From: Synanceia verrucosa
Lineage: Eukaryota > Chordata > Actinopteri > Perciformes > Synanceiidae
Assembly: GCA_029721515.1 (NCBI GenBank)
Contig: CM056565.1
Coordinates: forward strand, 3,140,242-3,204,241
Length of the DNA: 64,000 bases
Reading direction: 5' to 3'
Shown here: piece by piece, positions 24,729 through 38,200 of the stretch
Position numbering within the stretch: the first letter of the stretch is position 1
Layout of the letters: every line of letters starts with the position of its first letter
Program-made: the position numbers and the translations under genes
The notes under the pieces: generated by a model
What the model was told of the DNA's origin: nothing
Seen by the model: only the letters and a program-made list of their open reading frames with translations
Databases searched by the model: none

Positions 24729-26634
24729 GGATAAGTGTCCCTATTAAGCCCACCAAATCTGCTTTTCAGACATTTTTAACATATACTGCCCCAATAAGTG
24801 AGAACATTTTAGTTAAAATGATAGCCTAATGTCTCATTTGAAGTGTCAGTAATTCATTTATACCTTTTTTATGTTTTTATTGTTTAATTTGTCAAAATAT
24901 GTCAAAAGTTCCAAATAAGCCCACTTCATGACTTGTTGATATATATATATATATATATATATTTAAAAATCTTAACAATCCAAAGGTATTCTATTAAAAA
25001 ATGTAATGTCTTAGCTCTCAATAGCTATTTTCATTTTGTCTCCACTCCTTTCCTCTGGCCTGTACATGGCATTTGAAATAGGTGTGATCAGCCTTTTTCT
25101 GTGGTGTCAACACAGAAAAAGCTAAACTTACAACATGTCTTCTTTGGAATGTAGCCAAAACTTTTCATTAACAAAATCAAACTTAGAATGGAAATTACTC
25201 TTCAATACCTCATCTTTCAATATGTGTTGTATTGTTTTGTATCTCTATCCTACATTGTTCGGTTGGCATTTACAATTGGCCAACATTCTGGTCCAGCCAG
25301 CTGGCTGAGAGTGCAGATATTTTGATCTAGATTTCTGAAGACCTAACGACTGAAAGAAAGGCAGTTTCCTGGTTCAATACTAATATTTTAAGGATAATAA
25401 ATAAATTTCAGTTTACAATAAAAGAAATAAATTGATTTTTAAAACATAAAAAACAGCTTACACAGAAACAAAACCATTGTGGAGTAACATTACAGATCCA
25501 CTGCAGGTACATTCCTAGAACAGTTCATTAGTCATAACAATAAACATCCATTAAAAAAACAACATACTGTAGACAACAGTCATAACATCTTCTACTTTTT
25601 TCATGTTCTAGTCATGTCATCATGTAAAAGGTCAAAAACGATGCTAATGGTAGGATCGAATGTTGGCTTATCCAGAATGAATTGACCTATGCAACATCAC
25701 TGATATTTAAATTTGTGTATTTAATTATCTGAATTATGAGGCTGATTGATTAGGTGAGGTCACTGTTAGGCAGGAAAATGGTTCACAAGTCAAAAGGGAG
25801 GAAATCTCCATTGAAACACAACTAAGTGGGCTTAATGGGAGCAGGTGGGCTTAAAGGGAACATCAGTGAATTACTGGTGAAAAGTCAGAATATTTTTTTT
25901 CTACACACGTGACATTAAAACACAACTACATGGCATGAATCTATATATGCTGTACTAACATAACACGAAAAGTATCAATTGATCATCCATTTAAGTAATT
26001 AGCTATTCTCATTAACATCCACCCTAAAAGGTGTGGGGTTTTTTTTGCTAGTGTCCCCTTTAAGCCCACTTGGTAAAACTGTTAATTAAAAAATAAATAA
26101 AGATAAATATACACATGTATTATCTATTTAACAGTACAACAGGATGTTCTGCCTACAAAAATGCAAACTGCACATGCTTATCATCTTTCATGTCATGGCA
26201 ATGAGCATTGCTATGCAGTGACTGTATCGATGCAGCATGTGGACTGTGGGCTAGCATGCTAAAACACATATTTTGACTGCAAAAGAAAAGACGTTTATAA
26301 TTCTAGTAAAATTCGAACATATGTTTTATTTAAAGCACTAATCTCTTAAATGTCGATAACAAATGAGTACCTATCAAAAGCAGGAGTAGAAATACCAATA
26401 AAAATGTTGGTTTTCATGGCATTAGAATCACTTTTTTTGTAACTTCTTCTGGGAGTAGAAGGCAAATGTCACACATGTGCTTCGATAACTCAAGATTGAC
26501 ACAATCAAATCTATCATTTATGTAACAAGTAGCTCCATTGGAAGAACCATGAACCAGCAAATATGGTATTTTTTTTTTTTTAAATTGACTCAGAAGTCAC
26601 AAGTGGGCTTACGTGGGCTTAATAAAACTTACCC
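24729..26634. mobile_element. Putative 1.9-kb TA-flanked element with repeated AAGCCCAC motif
   Basis: The left end GGATAAGTGTCCCTATTAAG and the reverse complement of the right end (GGGTAAGTTTTATTAAGCCC) form an imperfect terminal repeat. Both ends are flanked by TA (24727-24728 and 26635-26636). The motif AAGCCCAC occurs seven times in both orientations: 24746, 24917, 25826(-), 25845(-), 26062, 26603(-), 26613(-). The longer form AGTGTCCC-TTTAAGCCCAC recurs internally. The interior is AT-rich and has no frame over 60 codons. A non-autonomous DNA transposon is the best reading; the superfamily is not assigned. Confidence 0.5.
24940..24961. repeat. (TA)n microsatellite
   Basis: About 11 TA units inside the putative 1.9-kb element. 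Confidence 0.9.
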
Positions 26635-27011
26635 TATACTTCATACAATATGCTTTACATGGCTAACTGTCCCATTTCCACCTATGTGATTATGATAAAA
26701 GGATAATGAAAACTGGGAGTAGATTAAATGTGGTCAGACCAAACAATTAGAATGGAAAAATTTAATGACAGTGTGAAAGATTAACTGAATAATAAAAACA
26801 TTTGTATTTCTTTGGGATGTCTTAGAAAATTCATTTGAAGTATACACTGCTATAACAAACATCATTAACATCATTATTTAGTGAGTCAAAGCGTCTGAAT
26901 AGTTCTGCTTGGTTTAAACCAGTCCATTCTGTTTTGTGCAGCACTACACTACATATTTTTAAATTGTACTGCCCTCATTCTTGTCTTGTGACCTCTTATG
27001 GTGAGCATAAA

Positions 27012-27200
27012 ATAAGATAATCCTTTATTCATCCCACAGATGGGGAAATTTGCATCATTACAGAAGCAAAGTGGATAGAGCAACATTACAGGAAGGGCCT
27101 TTAAAAACTAAGAAATAACAGTATTAGAAAAACAACAAGTGGAAAAAACAAAGGCACCATTTATACAGCATAAGTGAAGATGAGTTGCTGTCATTGAAAA
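27012..27200 (-). mobile_element. LINE 3' tail fragment
   Basis: The plus-strand words agataatcctttattcatcc and gatggggaaatttgc are the reverse complement of a LINE 3' end with a TTATCT tail. A sister fragment lies at 32107. No coding part remains. Confidence 0.5.
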
Positions 27201-27736
27201 TTTGTTTTACATCCATCTTTGGAACAGGGAAGCATTGTTTTTAAAATGTTACAAATCTGAAAATAAGTTTTTGTATTATTACAATATGAGGAAAAAAATG
27301 TCCTTCTTGGCAAGTAATCTGAAGGGTTGGTAATCTTGAGAAACCAGCAAAAATAAACCAGATTAAAAAAGACTAGCCACTTTAAAAAGCCAGTGTTGCC
27401 AACTCATTCCTAATGAAAGTAAATAAACAATTTAAACAATACTCAGTAATATGCTAAATTATTTGCTGAGATGAAATATTTTGGAATTTCAAATTCTCCA
27501 TTAACTGCACAGGAAGTGTATTTGAACAGAAGGCCTGTTAGTCCAGGATGGTGTCTGGCTGTCATGCTGCTGATGGACTGATGAGACCTGCTGGATTTTA
27601 GATTGAAGAGCAGAAACTCTGCTTCTCACTGCCATGACTGACATAACAGGCTCCATGGGACAAACTGAGGTTACTGCTGTGATACTGTATGCAGAGTGCA
27701 GCTGGGAAGGTATGGACAAGTCAATATTTATTTTGA

Positions 27737-28471
27737 GGTCGCTTTCACACTGTCCTCATTTGGTCTGCTTTAAACGGACCAGAGTTCGTTTCTTCAGATA
27801 GTCCGCTTCGTTTGGGCAGGTGTGAAAGCTCATACGAACTCTGGTCCGCTTGAAAACGGGGGTCTCGGTCCGTTTGCAAGTGAACCCTGGTGCGGTTCGT
27901 ATGCAGTGTGAAAGCTCACCGGACCAAACACAGGACCAAATGTACGTAGTGCATGTACAGGAAGTACAGCGCACACTCCAGACTAAAACAAACAATGAGT
28001 GACCACCGTTAGCAGTTAGCTAGCTTAGCTCAATCGTCTGAACAAAATAACCCATAAATTCACAATTTGCCATATTTGAACAAAATCAATCACAACTACC
28101 AACAGTCACAGTCCTTAAACTCTGTGCTGATGTGTTGTCACATGTTATATTGTCAAAGTTAGAAAATTAACAGCCTCAATCCCTGACGAACTATGTTAGC
28201 ATTAGTGACGGTTGCGTTCACTAGTATGTCGGTAAACGTTAACCTTGTAGCATTCCCTTAAATAATGTAAAGAAGCACAATATAAGATTGCCAGTCCACC
28301 CTGTTTGTAGTCTGTGTCATTACATACCTGACTGTTGATGCTCAGAAAGTTTGGTGCGGTTCAGGAATTGCAGTGTGAAAGCAGAACTGAACCAAGTGAT
28401 AAATGCAACAACACTGCAATTTTCAGCCCCTCAAACGAACCGAGTCTACTTGGTTAGGTGTGAAAGCGACC
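27737..28471. mobile_element. 735-bp inverted-repeat element (MITE-like), copy 2
   Basis: Starts GGTCGCTTTCACACTG and ends AGGTGTGAAAGCGACC, a 15-bp near-perfect terminal inverted repeat. TA follows the right end. Internal copies of GGTGTGAAAGC and GGACCAGAG-type words point inwards from both ends. It shares GGGGTCTCGGTCCG with the element at 2113. No transposase is encoded. Clearer than copy 1 and probably younger. Confidence 0.75.
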
Positions 28472-29515
28472 TAAAATAGTTTGCCATGACAGACCGATGA
28501 CAGATTCCACAATGCTAGAATATAGGTACAAAACTCAAACCCTGTTAGACCCTTCTAGGGCTGAAATGGAAGTTTTTTTATTGTTGTAACATTCTTAAGT
28601 TGAGACATTGGAAATGTTTTTTCATGGAGGATCATTCAAAGTGTGGACAGGACAGTCCGGTCCTCTATGAAAACTTAAAGTAAACTCTTAAATATACTCT
28701 TAAATGTTGATTAATCGGTAAAATACTTGATTACTAATATAATCAAGACAGCTGCAGTCCTAGACTCTACCATATTTCTATGTCTTGATATTAAAATAGA
28801 CAGGATTATTTTTTCTGTTTTTTCCTCCTTTCTTTCTTGTTTTCGTTCCCGACAGATGTTCCTGAGATGACACGTTCACTAGAATGGTACACAATGTACA
28901 TAGAGAACGACAGTAAACAATTCAATTAAATTTCTTTTGGGTGAAATGTTGTCTTGAGCATGAATACAGTATATTAACATCTGAAAAATAGCAAAAAACA
29001 CTGGACAAATTACTTAAAAATACTAATCCAAGACACAGCTGTACATGCCAAAATAATGTCTTAAATGCAAACATTTAATGTGCATACAAAGACACAGCAG
29101 TCATAAAATATGCAGATAAACATATGTTTTCTCACCATCTACCAGCTGTCCACACTGTCAAATCTAACACACCGAGGAGACACTGCAGAAATATCCAAGG
29201 TGGATTCTCCCGTTTTCTAAATGAAAGGTGCAGAGCAGTTACATGAAGTCATCTGGGCTAGCATTACGCCATACCTGTTCTTTCAGTATTGTGTTCAAAT
29301 CTTCCTTCAAACAAATAAACAATCTGTCAAGGAGGACATTTTTCAGTGTAAGTGCAACTTGTGTGACCGTAATATCTTGGAAAACTCTCTCAAGAAAAAT
29401 TGCCCATTCCAGGAAACCATTGTTTGTATTCCGTGGTACAATCAGCTGTTCGTTTGTGTCCTGTTCTCACAATTTTCAGTCTCATTTCATTGTACAAACA
29501 TGATATGGATGGATG

Positions 29516-29546
<31 letters not shown>

Positions 29547-30880
29547 GATTTTGGTGAAGAAAAACTGCCATGGCCACTTTCAGGGATGCTTGACCTCTGA
29601 CCTCAAGAAATCTGGATGAAAATGGGTTTCATGGGAACCCATCAATTAATAATTATTGGTCAAAAATAGGGATGTCGATATTTACATAAACATTTGATAT
29701 CAGGAAATATCGGTATCAGGTTTTTATAACCAATGCTGGAGCCAACTGCAGTAGGCTTCAGCATTTCCGAACCTCCATAAATGTTTACCAGCACGCTTGA
29801 TGACGCATTACAACAAGAACAACAAGTGGATCACTAGCTCGTAGCTAACAACATAGCTCCTCTGGTGCCTGACTAACATTATATCTTTGGTTTGAATTAT
29901 TTCCAGTGTGTCCTGCTGATGGTAGACGTTCCATCACACATAAGGACATGAGGAAACAGACAGAGGGCAGTTATAGAGCCCCATCAGGATCAGTTTTCCC
30001 TGCTACTGTTAAAAAACATCTTTTGGGGTGGATTTTGCATGGATGAATGTCACTGATTGGTCAAACCCAAACTGCACTCCTGTACTGTTTCATTCACAAA
30101 AAAGTACTCATAATGATGTAGGATGATTTTCAAGGGAAGAGTGAACATTTCCCTTTGTTTGGTAACATTAAAAGTAAAGTTAGGTTTGTTGTCAGATTCC
30201 CGACTTATAACGAGAAAGATGAGAGAGGGTGAGCAGTAGAAGAGACAGACATGTGAATGAAAACAAATATTTCTTTTGTTATTGTTTCACAGCGGTATCA
30301 TTTTAAAGCACAAATAAATAACCATCAGACACTCAGCAGTCGATTTACTGTGGAGACGGATGCTCACTTTGCTCCTGTACATTCCATTCATTGCATCCAA
30401 AGTGAATGGTAAGCAGAAGTAAATATCATAGTGAGATAAAACAAATGTTGTATGTAAATGCAGTTGATGAATGACAGCGAACCTGTTACCATGTGATTAT
30501 AACCCTGGTATCAGGAGTAATTATACCAAATGAACCACACACCACCTCCACACCAGTGCAACAACTGCACAGTATATGTATGTCCCACAATCACACACTC
30601 AACATTCAACCCACTGGGGTTGAGACTGGACTGACCTTCACCACCAAGTGACAGTGAATGGTTATAGGTTCACTTTCATTTATAATTCCCTGTTTGTATA
30701 TGTAAACATTTGTTTTATTAAATTTCAGTGAACCTGAAACCAGACAACAACAGGATACCAAATCAGTCATGGGGAGAGTAGGGTTTAGAGAGGTGGATTC
30801 AATCACAGCTTAGTAAAACAGCAGAATACTATCAGTTGACTTGTGTCAGCAACTAAAAAGTATATGAATGAACCTATTCA
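28472..30880. other. Non-coding region
   Basis: 28685-28760 is a fragment of the GATTAATCG-type repeat also seen near 15.7 kb. 29506-29548 is a GATA microsatellite. The 29221-29523 frames have no recognisable motif. Confidence 0.45.
29506..29548. repeat. (GATA)n microsatellite
   Basis: GATG, then GATA units with one AAAT interruption. Confidence 0.9.
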
Positions 30881-30884
30881 GGGC

Positions 30885-32035
30885 ATGCCGTACAGCGGTA
30901 GAAGCCTCGTTTAACCAATAAATCCTGGTGAAGGTGGATAAGGGTATCATCCGTTAAGTGTGCACCCTGAAGTCTTAAGGCCAGAAAGCAGGAAGACCAT
31001 CCGGTCCCCATCTCCAAGCCAGAGACAGCCAGAGAGAATGCTCCGCCCTGATTGTCTCCTCCTGTATAAATAGTCTTGTCTGCCCTTGTCCTGTGCCAGT
31101 TTGTCTTGTCCTTGCGTCAGTCAACCAGCCTTCATGCCATTACCCTGATTCATTGTTTTCCATACCATGTCTATGTTGAGTATTGTGCTTCGTCTTTCTG
31201 TTTGTTTCTTTGTAGATGTTGTTTGTCAGGTTTTTTTTTGTCCTTGGGAGTGATTTTAACCTTTTACTTCTCCTGAGCATTTCTGGTTGTTACTTTTATT
31301 TAGCATTTTCCTAGTGAAAGATATTTTGACATTGTTAAGTAATTTTTTGTTGTTCTTAGCATTGTTATTAAAGACACACTCTGTGTGCTGAGTCATGTAT
31401 TTGGGTTAACACAGTTCGTTGTCATTATTCAATGAAGTAGCCAAACATGAACCAGCCAGTGGAAAGATATGATCAGCTCTCAGAAAGGCTAAATTAGTCA
31501 GCACGGGACGCAAGCCTGGAACACTCAGTTCTCTTTGACACCTTGGCAACAGACTTTCTGATGCCATTAAGGACCAGCTGGCCCCCCTGGATTACCCGGA
31601 CAACGTGGACTCCTTCATGACCATGGCCCTCCGGATCGAAAGAAGGGGTTCCCCACAAGCACCATGAGAAGCAGTCAGTGCAGAGGGAAGTCCTACCACT
31701 GGCAGCCCTTCAATTTAATCCACAATAGATGGTCAGAGAGAAAGGCTAACCTTTCGTCCCTTTGTGTCAGCTCACCATGCCCTCATCCTGGGATTCACCG
31801 TCACAGCACACACATCAGTTGTCACTTGGGTAGGACAAGGGATAGAGTGATGACTGTCCCAGTGACTGTCTCAGACGGGAATAGTGGCACTGACCAGAGT
31901 TTCTCCTCCTTATGACTATCCTACAGGCCTGATTGTAGAAGCTCTAATTCACTCACATACTCGCATGTCAGCAGCAAAAATACACCTTGTCCGGCTGTAT
32001 TGAGTATTGAGTTTGTTTCCAACTCGTCAGACAAT
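30885..32035 (+). mobile_element. Gypsy-type LTR retrotransposon remnant
   Basis: An LTR-like segment contains TATAAATAG near 31070 and ends near 31420 in ACACAGTTCGTTGTCA, an end typical of teleost gypsy elements. A gag start (MNQPVERYDQL) follows at about 31447. Next come scraps of the gag C-terminus (LAPLDYPDNVDSF near 31580) and of the protease C-terminal motif (ALILGFTVTAH near 31780). The order is right but most of gag, and everything after the protease, is gone. Stops and frameshifts break it throughout. It is a dead, internally deleted copy. Confidence 0.55.
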
Positions 32036-32106
32036 AGGCCACTCTGTGCCCAGTGTCTGACTGATTGATTTGTTTTATTTCATGAACAATATTAATCACT
32101 AGTTTG

Positions 32107-32260
32107 AAAGATAAAATAATCTTTTATTCAGACCACAAACAGGGACATTTGTAGTGTTACAACAGCAAAGAGGATAGTATATAAAAAACAAGAACCAGTT
32201 ACATGAGTAAGCAACCACGTAGAGTGGAAAAAGTAGAAAATATGTCAAAATAAGAAGGTA
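32107..32260 (-). mobile_element. LINE 3' tail fragment
   Basis: aagataaaataatcttttat and cagggacatttgtagtg match the tail at 27012 closely (same order of words, same orientation). Confidence 0.5.
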
Positions 32261-33007
32261 AAAAAGTAAGTACGTAAACAAACATCAAACATCAAGAAAT
32301 ATGTGCCAAACTATAGTATTAACTAAAATAATAGATAAGTAAACCATGTTTAAATGTCTAAATAGTGCAGCCATAATCCTGGAGTTATGCAGTTCAGTTG
32401 TATGGGAATGTCATTTTGTGGGAGTCTGGGTTACACTTATGAGATTAAAATATTATTACAGTTCAGTAGTGAGTTAGGACACCTTTCATTGTCTGGGTAT
32501 GAAACAGACGAGGTAGGAAGGGAAGACAGAAACACAATGGATTTGGCCGAGGCAGAACACGGTGTTCTCCATCAGCCTGTGAACAGAGCTAACCTTGTTT
32601 TTTTTCCTCCTGACTATTCCCTTCTGGTGAGAATCCAAAGAAAGAAAGTTAACTCTTTCACTGACACATTGGATGTCTGCTTCATCTGCTTGTTGTTACC
32701 CTGTGGACTGACTCTGCAGAATTTACTGACGGTCAGGTATTCTCTGTAGACGAAGCATTTCCACACATTGGAAATGCACCACTTGTTTCACAGTCCCCCT
32801 CAGCTCCATATCCAGGTAGTTAAATACAAAATACTTTCTGTCCATTTCCCAGAACAGGAAACAGCATCTTTAAATTTAAGGTACTCTGCCATCTGTATTA
32901 AATGTCTACGGTGGTTTAAAACATAGCAATGACCACAGGGGGAAGGAGAACAGCAGTGTGCCGGTTCACTGAGACCAAGACAGTCTGAAGGAGTCACACA
33001 ACGCAAC
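32261..33007. other. Non-coding region
   Basis: The sequence 32660-32960 contains words reminiscent of a LINE coding tail (cattggatgtctgcttcatc), but no frame is convincing. Confidence 0.35.
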
Positions 33008-33021
33008 ATATATATATATAT

Positions 33022-33052
<31 letters not shown>

Positions 33053-33119
33053 GATATACGTATATATATACACGTATATATACACACACACACATATACA
33101 TGTATACACGTATATATAC

Positions 33120-33156
<37 letters not shown>

Positions 33157-33240
33157 CACACACATATACGTATATATACGTGTATATATACATATCTATA
33201 TATATATATATGTGTGTGTGTATAGATATATAGATATATA
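33008..33240. repeat. Compound (TA)(CA)(TACG) microsatellite
   Basis: 233 bases of alternating purine-pyrimidine: TA, CA, TACGTA and TGTATACA blocks. It yields artefact Ile-Tyr frames on both strands and borders the Tc1 fragment directly. Confidence 0.95.
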
Positions 33241-34040
33241 AGGTTGACTGGTGCACAGTCATGTTGGAAGAGGAAGGGGTCAGCTCCAAACTGTTCCCAC
33301 AAAGTTGGGAGCATGGAATTGTCCAAAATGTCTTGGTATGCTGAAGCATTCAGAGTTCATTTCACTGGAACTAAGGGGCCAAGCCCAGCTCCTGAAAAAC
33401 AACCCCACACCATAATCCCCCCTCCACCAAACTTTACACTTGGCACAATGCAGTCCGACAAGTATCGTTCTCCTGGCAACCACCAAACCCAGACTCATCC
33501 ATCAGATTGCCAGATGGAGAAGCGTGATTCATCACTCCAGAGAACACGTCTCCACTGCTCTAGAGTCCAGTGGCGGCGTGCTTTACACCACTGCATCCGA
33601 CGCTTTGCATTGCACTTGGTGATGTATGGCTTGGATGCAGCTGCTCGGCCATGGAAACCCATTCCATGAAGCTCTCTGTGCACTGTTCTTGAGCTAATCT
33701 GAAGGCCACATGAAGTTTGGAGGTCTGTAGTGATTGACTCTGCAGAAAGTTGGTGACCTCTTCACACTATGCTCCTCAGCATCCACTGACCCCGCTCCGT
33801 CAGTTTACGTGGTCTACCACTTCGTGGCTGAGTTGCTGTCGTTCCCAAACACTTCCACGTTCTTATAATACAGCTGACAGTTGACTGTGGAATATTTAGG
33901 AGTGAGGAAATTTCACGACTGGATTTGTTGCACAGGTGGCATTCTATCACAGTTCCACGCTGGAATTCACTGAGCTCCTGAGAGCGACCCATTCTTTCAC
34001 AAATGTCTGTAAAAGCAGTCTGCATGCCTAGCTGCTTGAT
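33241..34040 (-). pseudogene. Tc1-like transposase fragment, copy 1
   Basis: On the minus strand the N-terminal DNA-binding domain reads MGRSQELSEFQRGT...IPQSTVSCIIRTWK, with the AT-hook-like SGRPRKLTERG. The catalytic part follows: WSDESRFSIWQSDG (first Asp) and FQHDCAPV (second Asp). The segment then stops before the Glu of the DDE triad, at the TA array. Stops and frameshifts occur near 33770 and 33500. Neither terminal inverted repeat is present: both ends meet TA arrays. Copy 2 at 54468 is the same family. It retains about 50 bases (33378-33428) that copy 2 lacks. Confidence 0.85.
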
Positions 34041-34065
34041 TTTATATATATATTTTTATATATAT

Positions 34066-34128
<63 letters not shown>
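34041..34128. repeat. (TA)n microsatellite
   Basis: Long TA run with a TTTTTA and a CGA interruption, abutting the 5' side of the Tc1 fragment. Confidence 0.95.
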
Positions 34129-34129
<1 letters not shown>

Positions 34130-34132
<3 letters not shown>

Positions 34133-35980
34133 AAGTGGGCATAAGTCCATCATCTCATGCCAAGGCATGTCTCACCTACATAAGCACTCTCCAAACCACT
34201 GCTCTCAGAGAAGCAACTCCCTGTCTCAGTGTTGACCTTTATCTCTTAAAGACAACACACACACAAAGTTTTTGAGAGATTGGCCTTTTTGTACAGTAAT
34301 GTCTCAAGAGATGTTTAGTGTTTTACAAAATAAAGCAGAAAAATTATTACATTAAAGCACATATTTTTTTATTATTGATTGATAGAGATATTAAATTCTA
34401 GTTATTTCCTGTCATTCCTGTACAGAAAACAGTGTTTTAGTGGACAAATGTAGTTATGACCCCTGACATATATGGTAGGTTGACCCCATCTACCCTATCC
34501 CCAAAAACACTAAAGCTAAACAAACAGACTTGACCCTCAATCAGCACTATCACATTTCCAGCTCCCATTGACACCATGCTGACACTGTAGCAATGGCAGA
34601 GCGGTGCCAGCAGGGAGACGGGCTCAGACATACCACAGAGGTAGTGTGAGACCTTGACCAGAGGACAGCGACAGTGCAACAGGACGGTTGGAAAGCTTTC
34701 CCTCCTTGGCTGGATACCGCCTCCAAGCTGCCTTATTTACCACTGACCCAGCAGCTGTCTGGAACTCACTTTTAGCACAGAGCCCTCATCACTCTTTGGA
34801 GACGAACCCTTATGAAGTTACACAAGAATTGGGAGGTGTGTGTTGGTGCGTGACTATGTATTCAGATGATTAAAGTCCTCTAAACTCGAGTTGTGAGACG
34901 TTTTTCACCTCTTTGGCTGCAAACCTCTGTCGGGAGTTTTGAATCTCACTGGGGGTTGATCATTTTCAGATTCAATCATTTTTATTTAGATTGTGGGGGT
35001 TACGTGAATAACGATGGTATCTATGGAAACTCATCATCATGCTGTGTCTGCTGGGCACAGGGACTCTTTGCTTGAACCTTTAAGCTTTCAGCTGAGACAA
35101 AAACGTCTATCTGACTTGGTAATTACAGCTTGCCGGAGCCATTTATTGATAATAGCAGGAATCACATTGAAGGTAATTGTATAAACTCTGACAACTGTCT
35201 TTTTTAACTAATGTCTGTCATCACATTCTGAGTATGAAATTCCTTTTTTCCCCTTGAACAACTCACTTGAATGAAAAAAAACACCTCAGTGCTGAAAATA
35301 GCTCATTATGTTGTGTTTTACAGGCTGTTAGTGCAGGTTAGTGAAGGTGGAACTGCCAAAAATGTTGCCGGGCCAAAAAAGCTGCAACTGAAACATTTGG
35401 CATCAAAGAAGTTCTTCTTGTTATTTAATGTTGGAAAAAAAGCATGCATCCATACATCTATAACCTTAAGTCTCATTTATGGACAAATGTTTAAGACACA
35501 CTAAAATTAGTGTGGTTCTCAAATCTGGGTGGCAGCAAGTTAAATATACTAACTATAAAGTGTGTTACTTTTTAAGGTCTCTTAAATGAAACTGTGGCCA
35601 TCAGACTATAAATTCAACTCCACTGCTGGTTCCCTTCACTTTCCACTAGTATTCACTCCACTGTGAAAATTGGACTGTAATTGGGTGGTAAAATGTGAAG
35701 TTATTGCATTTTCAAAACTCTCTCAGTTTTTATAGGCAGTTCAGACTAACTTCAGGCAAAGCATGGCTGCTGAACTGATCCTGATTGGTTCCCCTCGTTA
35801 AGTTACTGCTGAAATGTTTCCATGCATTAAACAGGAAAAGCAGCAGCAGGTTTACCTCATCTAAATGGGAGGATCTGTTGTCGCTCAATAATAGCCATAT
35901 TAGGACTGGTCTGCCTTCACTAGCAAAACCAACCATATGCCAATCGCATAAAAGATAGACAGACAGATAGACAGATAGAC

Positions 35981-36012
<32 letters not shown>

Positions 36013-38200
36013 GGAGAATTTAAAAGCATTTGAGGACAACCTCTTAATACCTTAATTACCTTCAGTACTGTGCATACTAACATGCAAAACAAAGCTCCTC
36101 AGAAATTTAAGGGATGACTAAAAATCTCTTTTTTTATGACTGGAATCTGTACTGAGGTGATGCACATCTGTCATTTGGATTGGACATGATCAATGCAGCA
36201 GACAGCTCCCAAAGTCAAACAGCACAGTAGTCTCCATTATGCTCCCATGTCTAGTTTTAACTGTTTGCTCTGGACCTCCAATCCAAACTAAAACACTTTA
36301 CAAGGTGCACTATGGGCCTACAAGTGAATACACACACCACAAAATGAATAAATCAAAAAATTTCTTAACACACTCGTCATTAGATTTCCTGAGAGGCTGG
36401 AGCGACGGTTAAATATTCCATTTCTCACTTTTCAAGAAGGTCTTGAACAATGGCGTGTTTGAGAGAGCAAACCTCTTATCATGGCACATATCCGAACATG
36501 CTAATTACCCCACACGCAGTTTGAGTTCATTTATTATGCATGAAATAATCTAATATGATGACTGTGATAATTATGCGCACATTGATAAGATAAAAGTGTA
36601 GTAGCCAATTATGGCACGGGAGTTGGGAAAAGTAATTATTCTTTGTAGTGGAAAGAAGTCTCAAAAAAGGGGGGGAGTCACTGTGTTTTTTTTTTTAGTT
36701 CACAGTGCTGCAATTAACATGAGGAATGCACACTGCCTGATCATGTTGAAGGCATTTCTTCTTGATGAAGCATACAGTAACACATATATGCCTTGTTGCA
36801 TTAAAGATGTTTAAGCTTTTCACTGCCTTAAATAGTGAAAATACAGGCAGCTGAGGTGCTCTCTGCATAGATTCATGTCTGTTACGATAATTCACACTGA
36901 GACTCTTCACACACGCCACAAATCTGACATGTTTACATTGTGACTTGAAAGGCGACATGCCTCGATGCCTCGGGTCTCGTCAGCGGCAGCGAATCAGAAA
37001 GGACGCTAAAATGAACGAGCGGTCCTGACAGTCTCTCCCTTGCAAATCAGACGTGTGTTGTAGAGTCATTAAATATTACCACTTGTAAAATCGGAGCTGG
37101 TGTGCGGTTAGCCTGCACTACTGCACAAACATACTTAACACAGCACAGCTTTCTTTCACAAATTGTGAGCCTGCCACCACAAATCACAGGAAACAGACTC
37201 TCAAGTAATTTATTTTTTTCTGTGACTGCTTTTGCTTGAATTATAAATTAAACTTTTTAAGAAATGGAATGTGAAAGCCTGGAAATTGAGTTTAACTGTG
37301 CTTCATATGTCGGTACGCTAGAGAGAAATCCTTCAAGGCTGCTGCTGGACACACTGAATCATTACTGCAGCAAATAAAATGTTAAACATAATTAAGAAAT
37401 TGAGCAGATGGGGGTTATGAAGCTACACAGCAAAACAAATCTACAATTTCTTATCTTGTATAGTATAAAGAGACATTGTGAGAGGCAGGATTATCTTACC
37501 ATCCTCTAACTAAAAACATATTCACCTTCCTCAGAAGTACACACATCATCTTCACACTGCTCAGGAGGAAACCTGTGCTAGCCATTACTCAGTGCAGCAT
37601 CGGTTGGACTGCTGTGGCTCACTCATGACTGTTGTAGAGTCTACGCTTCAGGCCAAACATGACATCAGGCAGCAGAGTTCAGAGATGTTCAGAAGAGGTT
37701 TCACAAACAACACCAACAGACAGACTTTCAAATTCGCACCAAACATCAGCAGGATTGGGAACGTGTTCTAGAAAGACATCATGTCTTCACGGTCTTCATG
37801 TCTGTCAATTCAGAACACCAAGTGAAGGATAATGACTGTGACCTAACCACTCTGTGTGCTCTGTAGCTTTAAACTGGAGGTTATGTCAGTGGCACTTGTG
37901 TTTCCTAACGCTCTCTACAAACTCATAATGTTCTGACTGTGATGAAGTGAAAACAGACGATGGTGAATACAGCCAAGACGACAGTTACTGTTTCATACTG
38001 ATCGACTGTATGATTCTGCAGAAATGATGATTTCACAGCCATTATAATCACATTGGAACTCTATATAAATTACTTACTAGTATTGTTAAGGGTGTATTGT
38101 GTGTCTAGTGCAATACCTGTTTCTTTTGCTGATTATATTTGGAGAAAAAATGTTGGAATTGGACATTTATGAAATCCACCATCCACGTTGAATGACAACG
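34130..38200. other. Non-coding region
   Basis: No exon is supported. A GATA/GACA microsatellite is at 35955-36012. 36960-37085 is a complex, CG-containing stretch (cagcggcagcgaatcagaaa) that may be conserved. Confidence 0.45.
35955..36012. repeat. (GATA)(GACA) microsatellite
   Basis: AGACAGAT units followed by pure AGAT units. Confidence 0.92.

Noticed and set aside
32966..33349. Long Ile-Tyr/Val-rich frames here and at 54232-54493, 56778-57137 and 59941-60363
   Set aside because: They are translations of TA/CA microsatellites, open on both strands only because the repeat lacks stops.
33244..33669. 141-codon plus-strand frame
   Set aside because: Antisense shadow of the Tc1 transposase on the minus strand.
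35955..36012. Regular repeats that might suggest a CRISPR array
   Set aside because: A GATA/GACA microsatellite without spacers, in a vertebrate genome.
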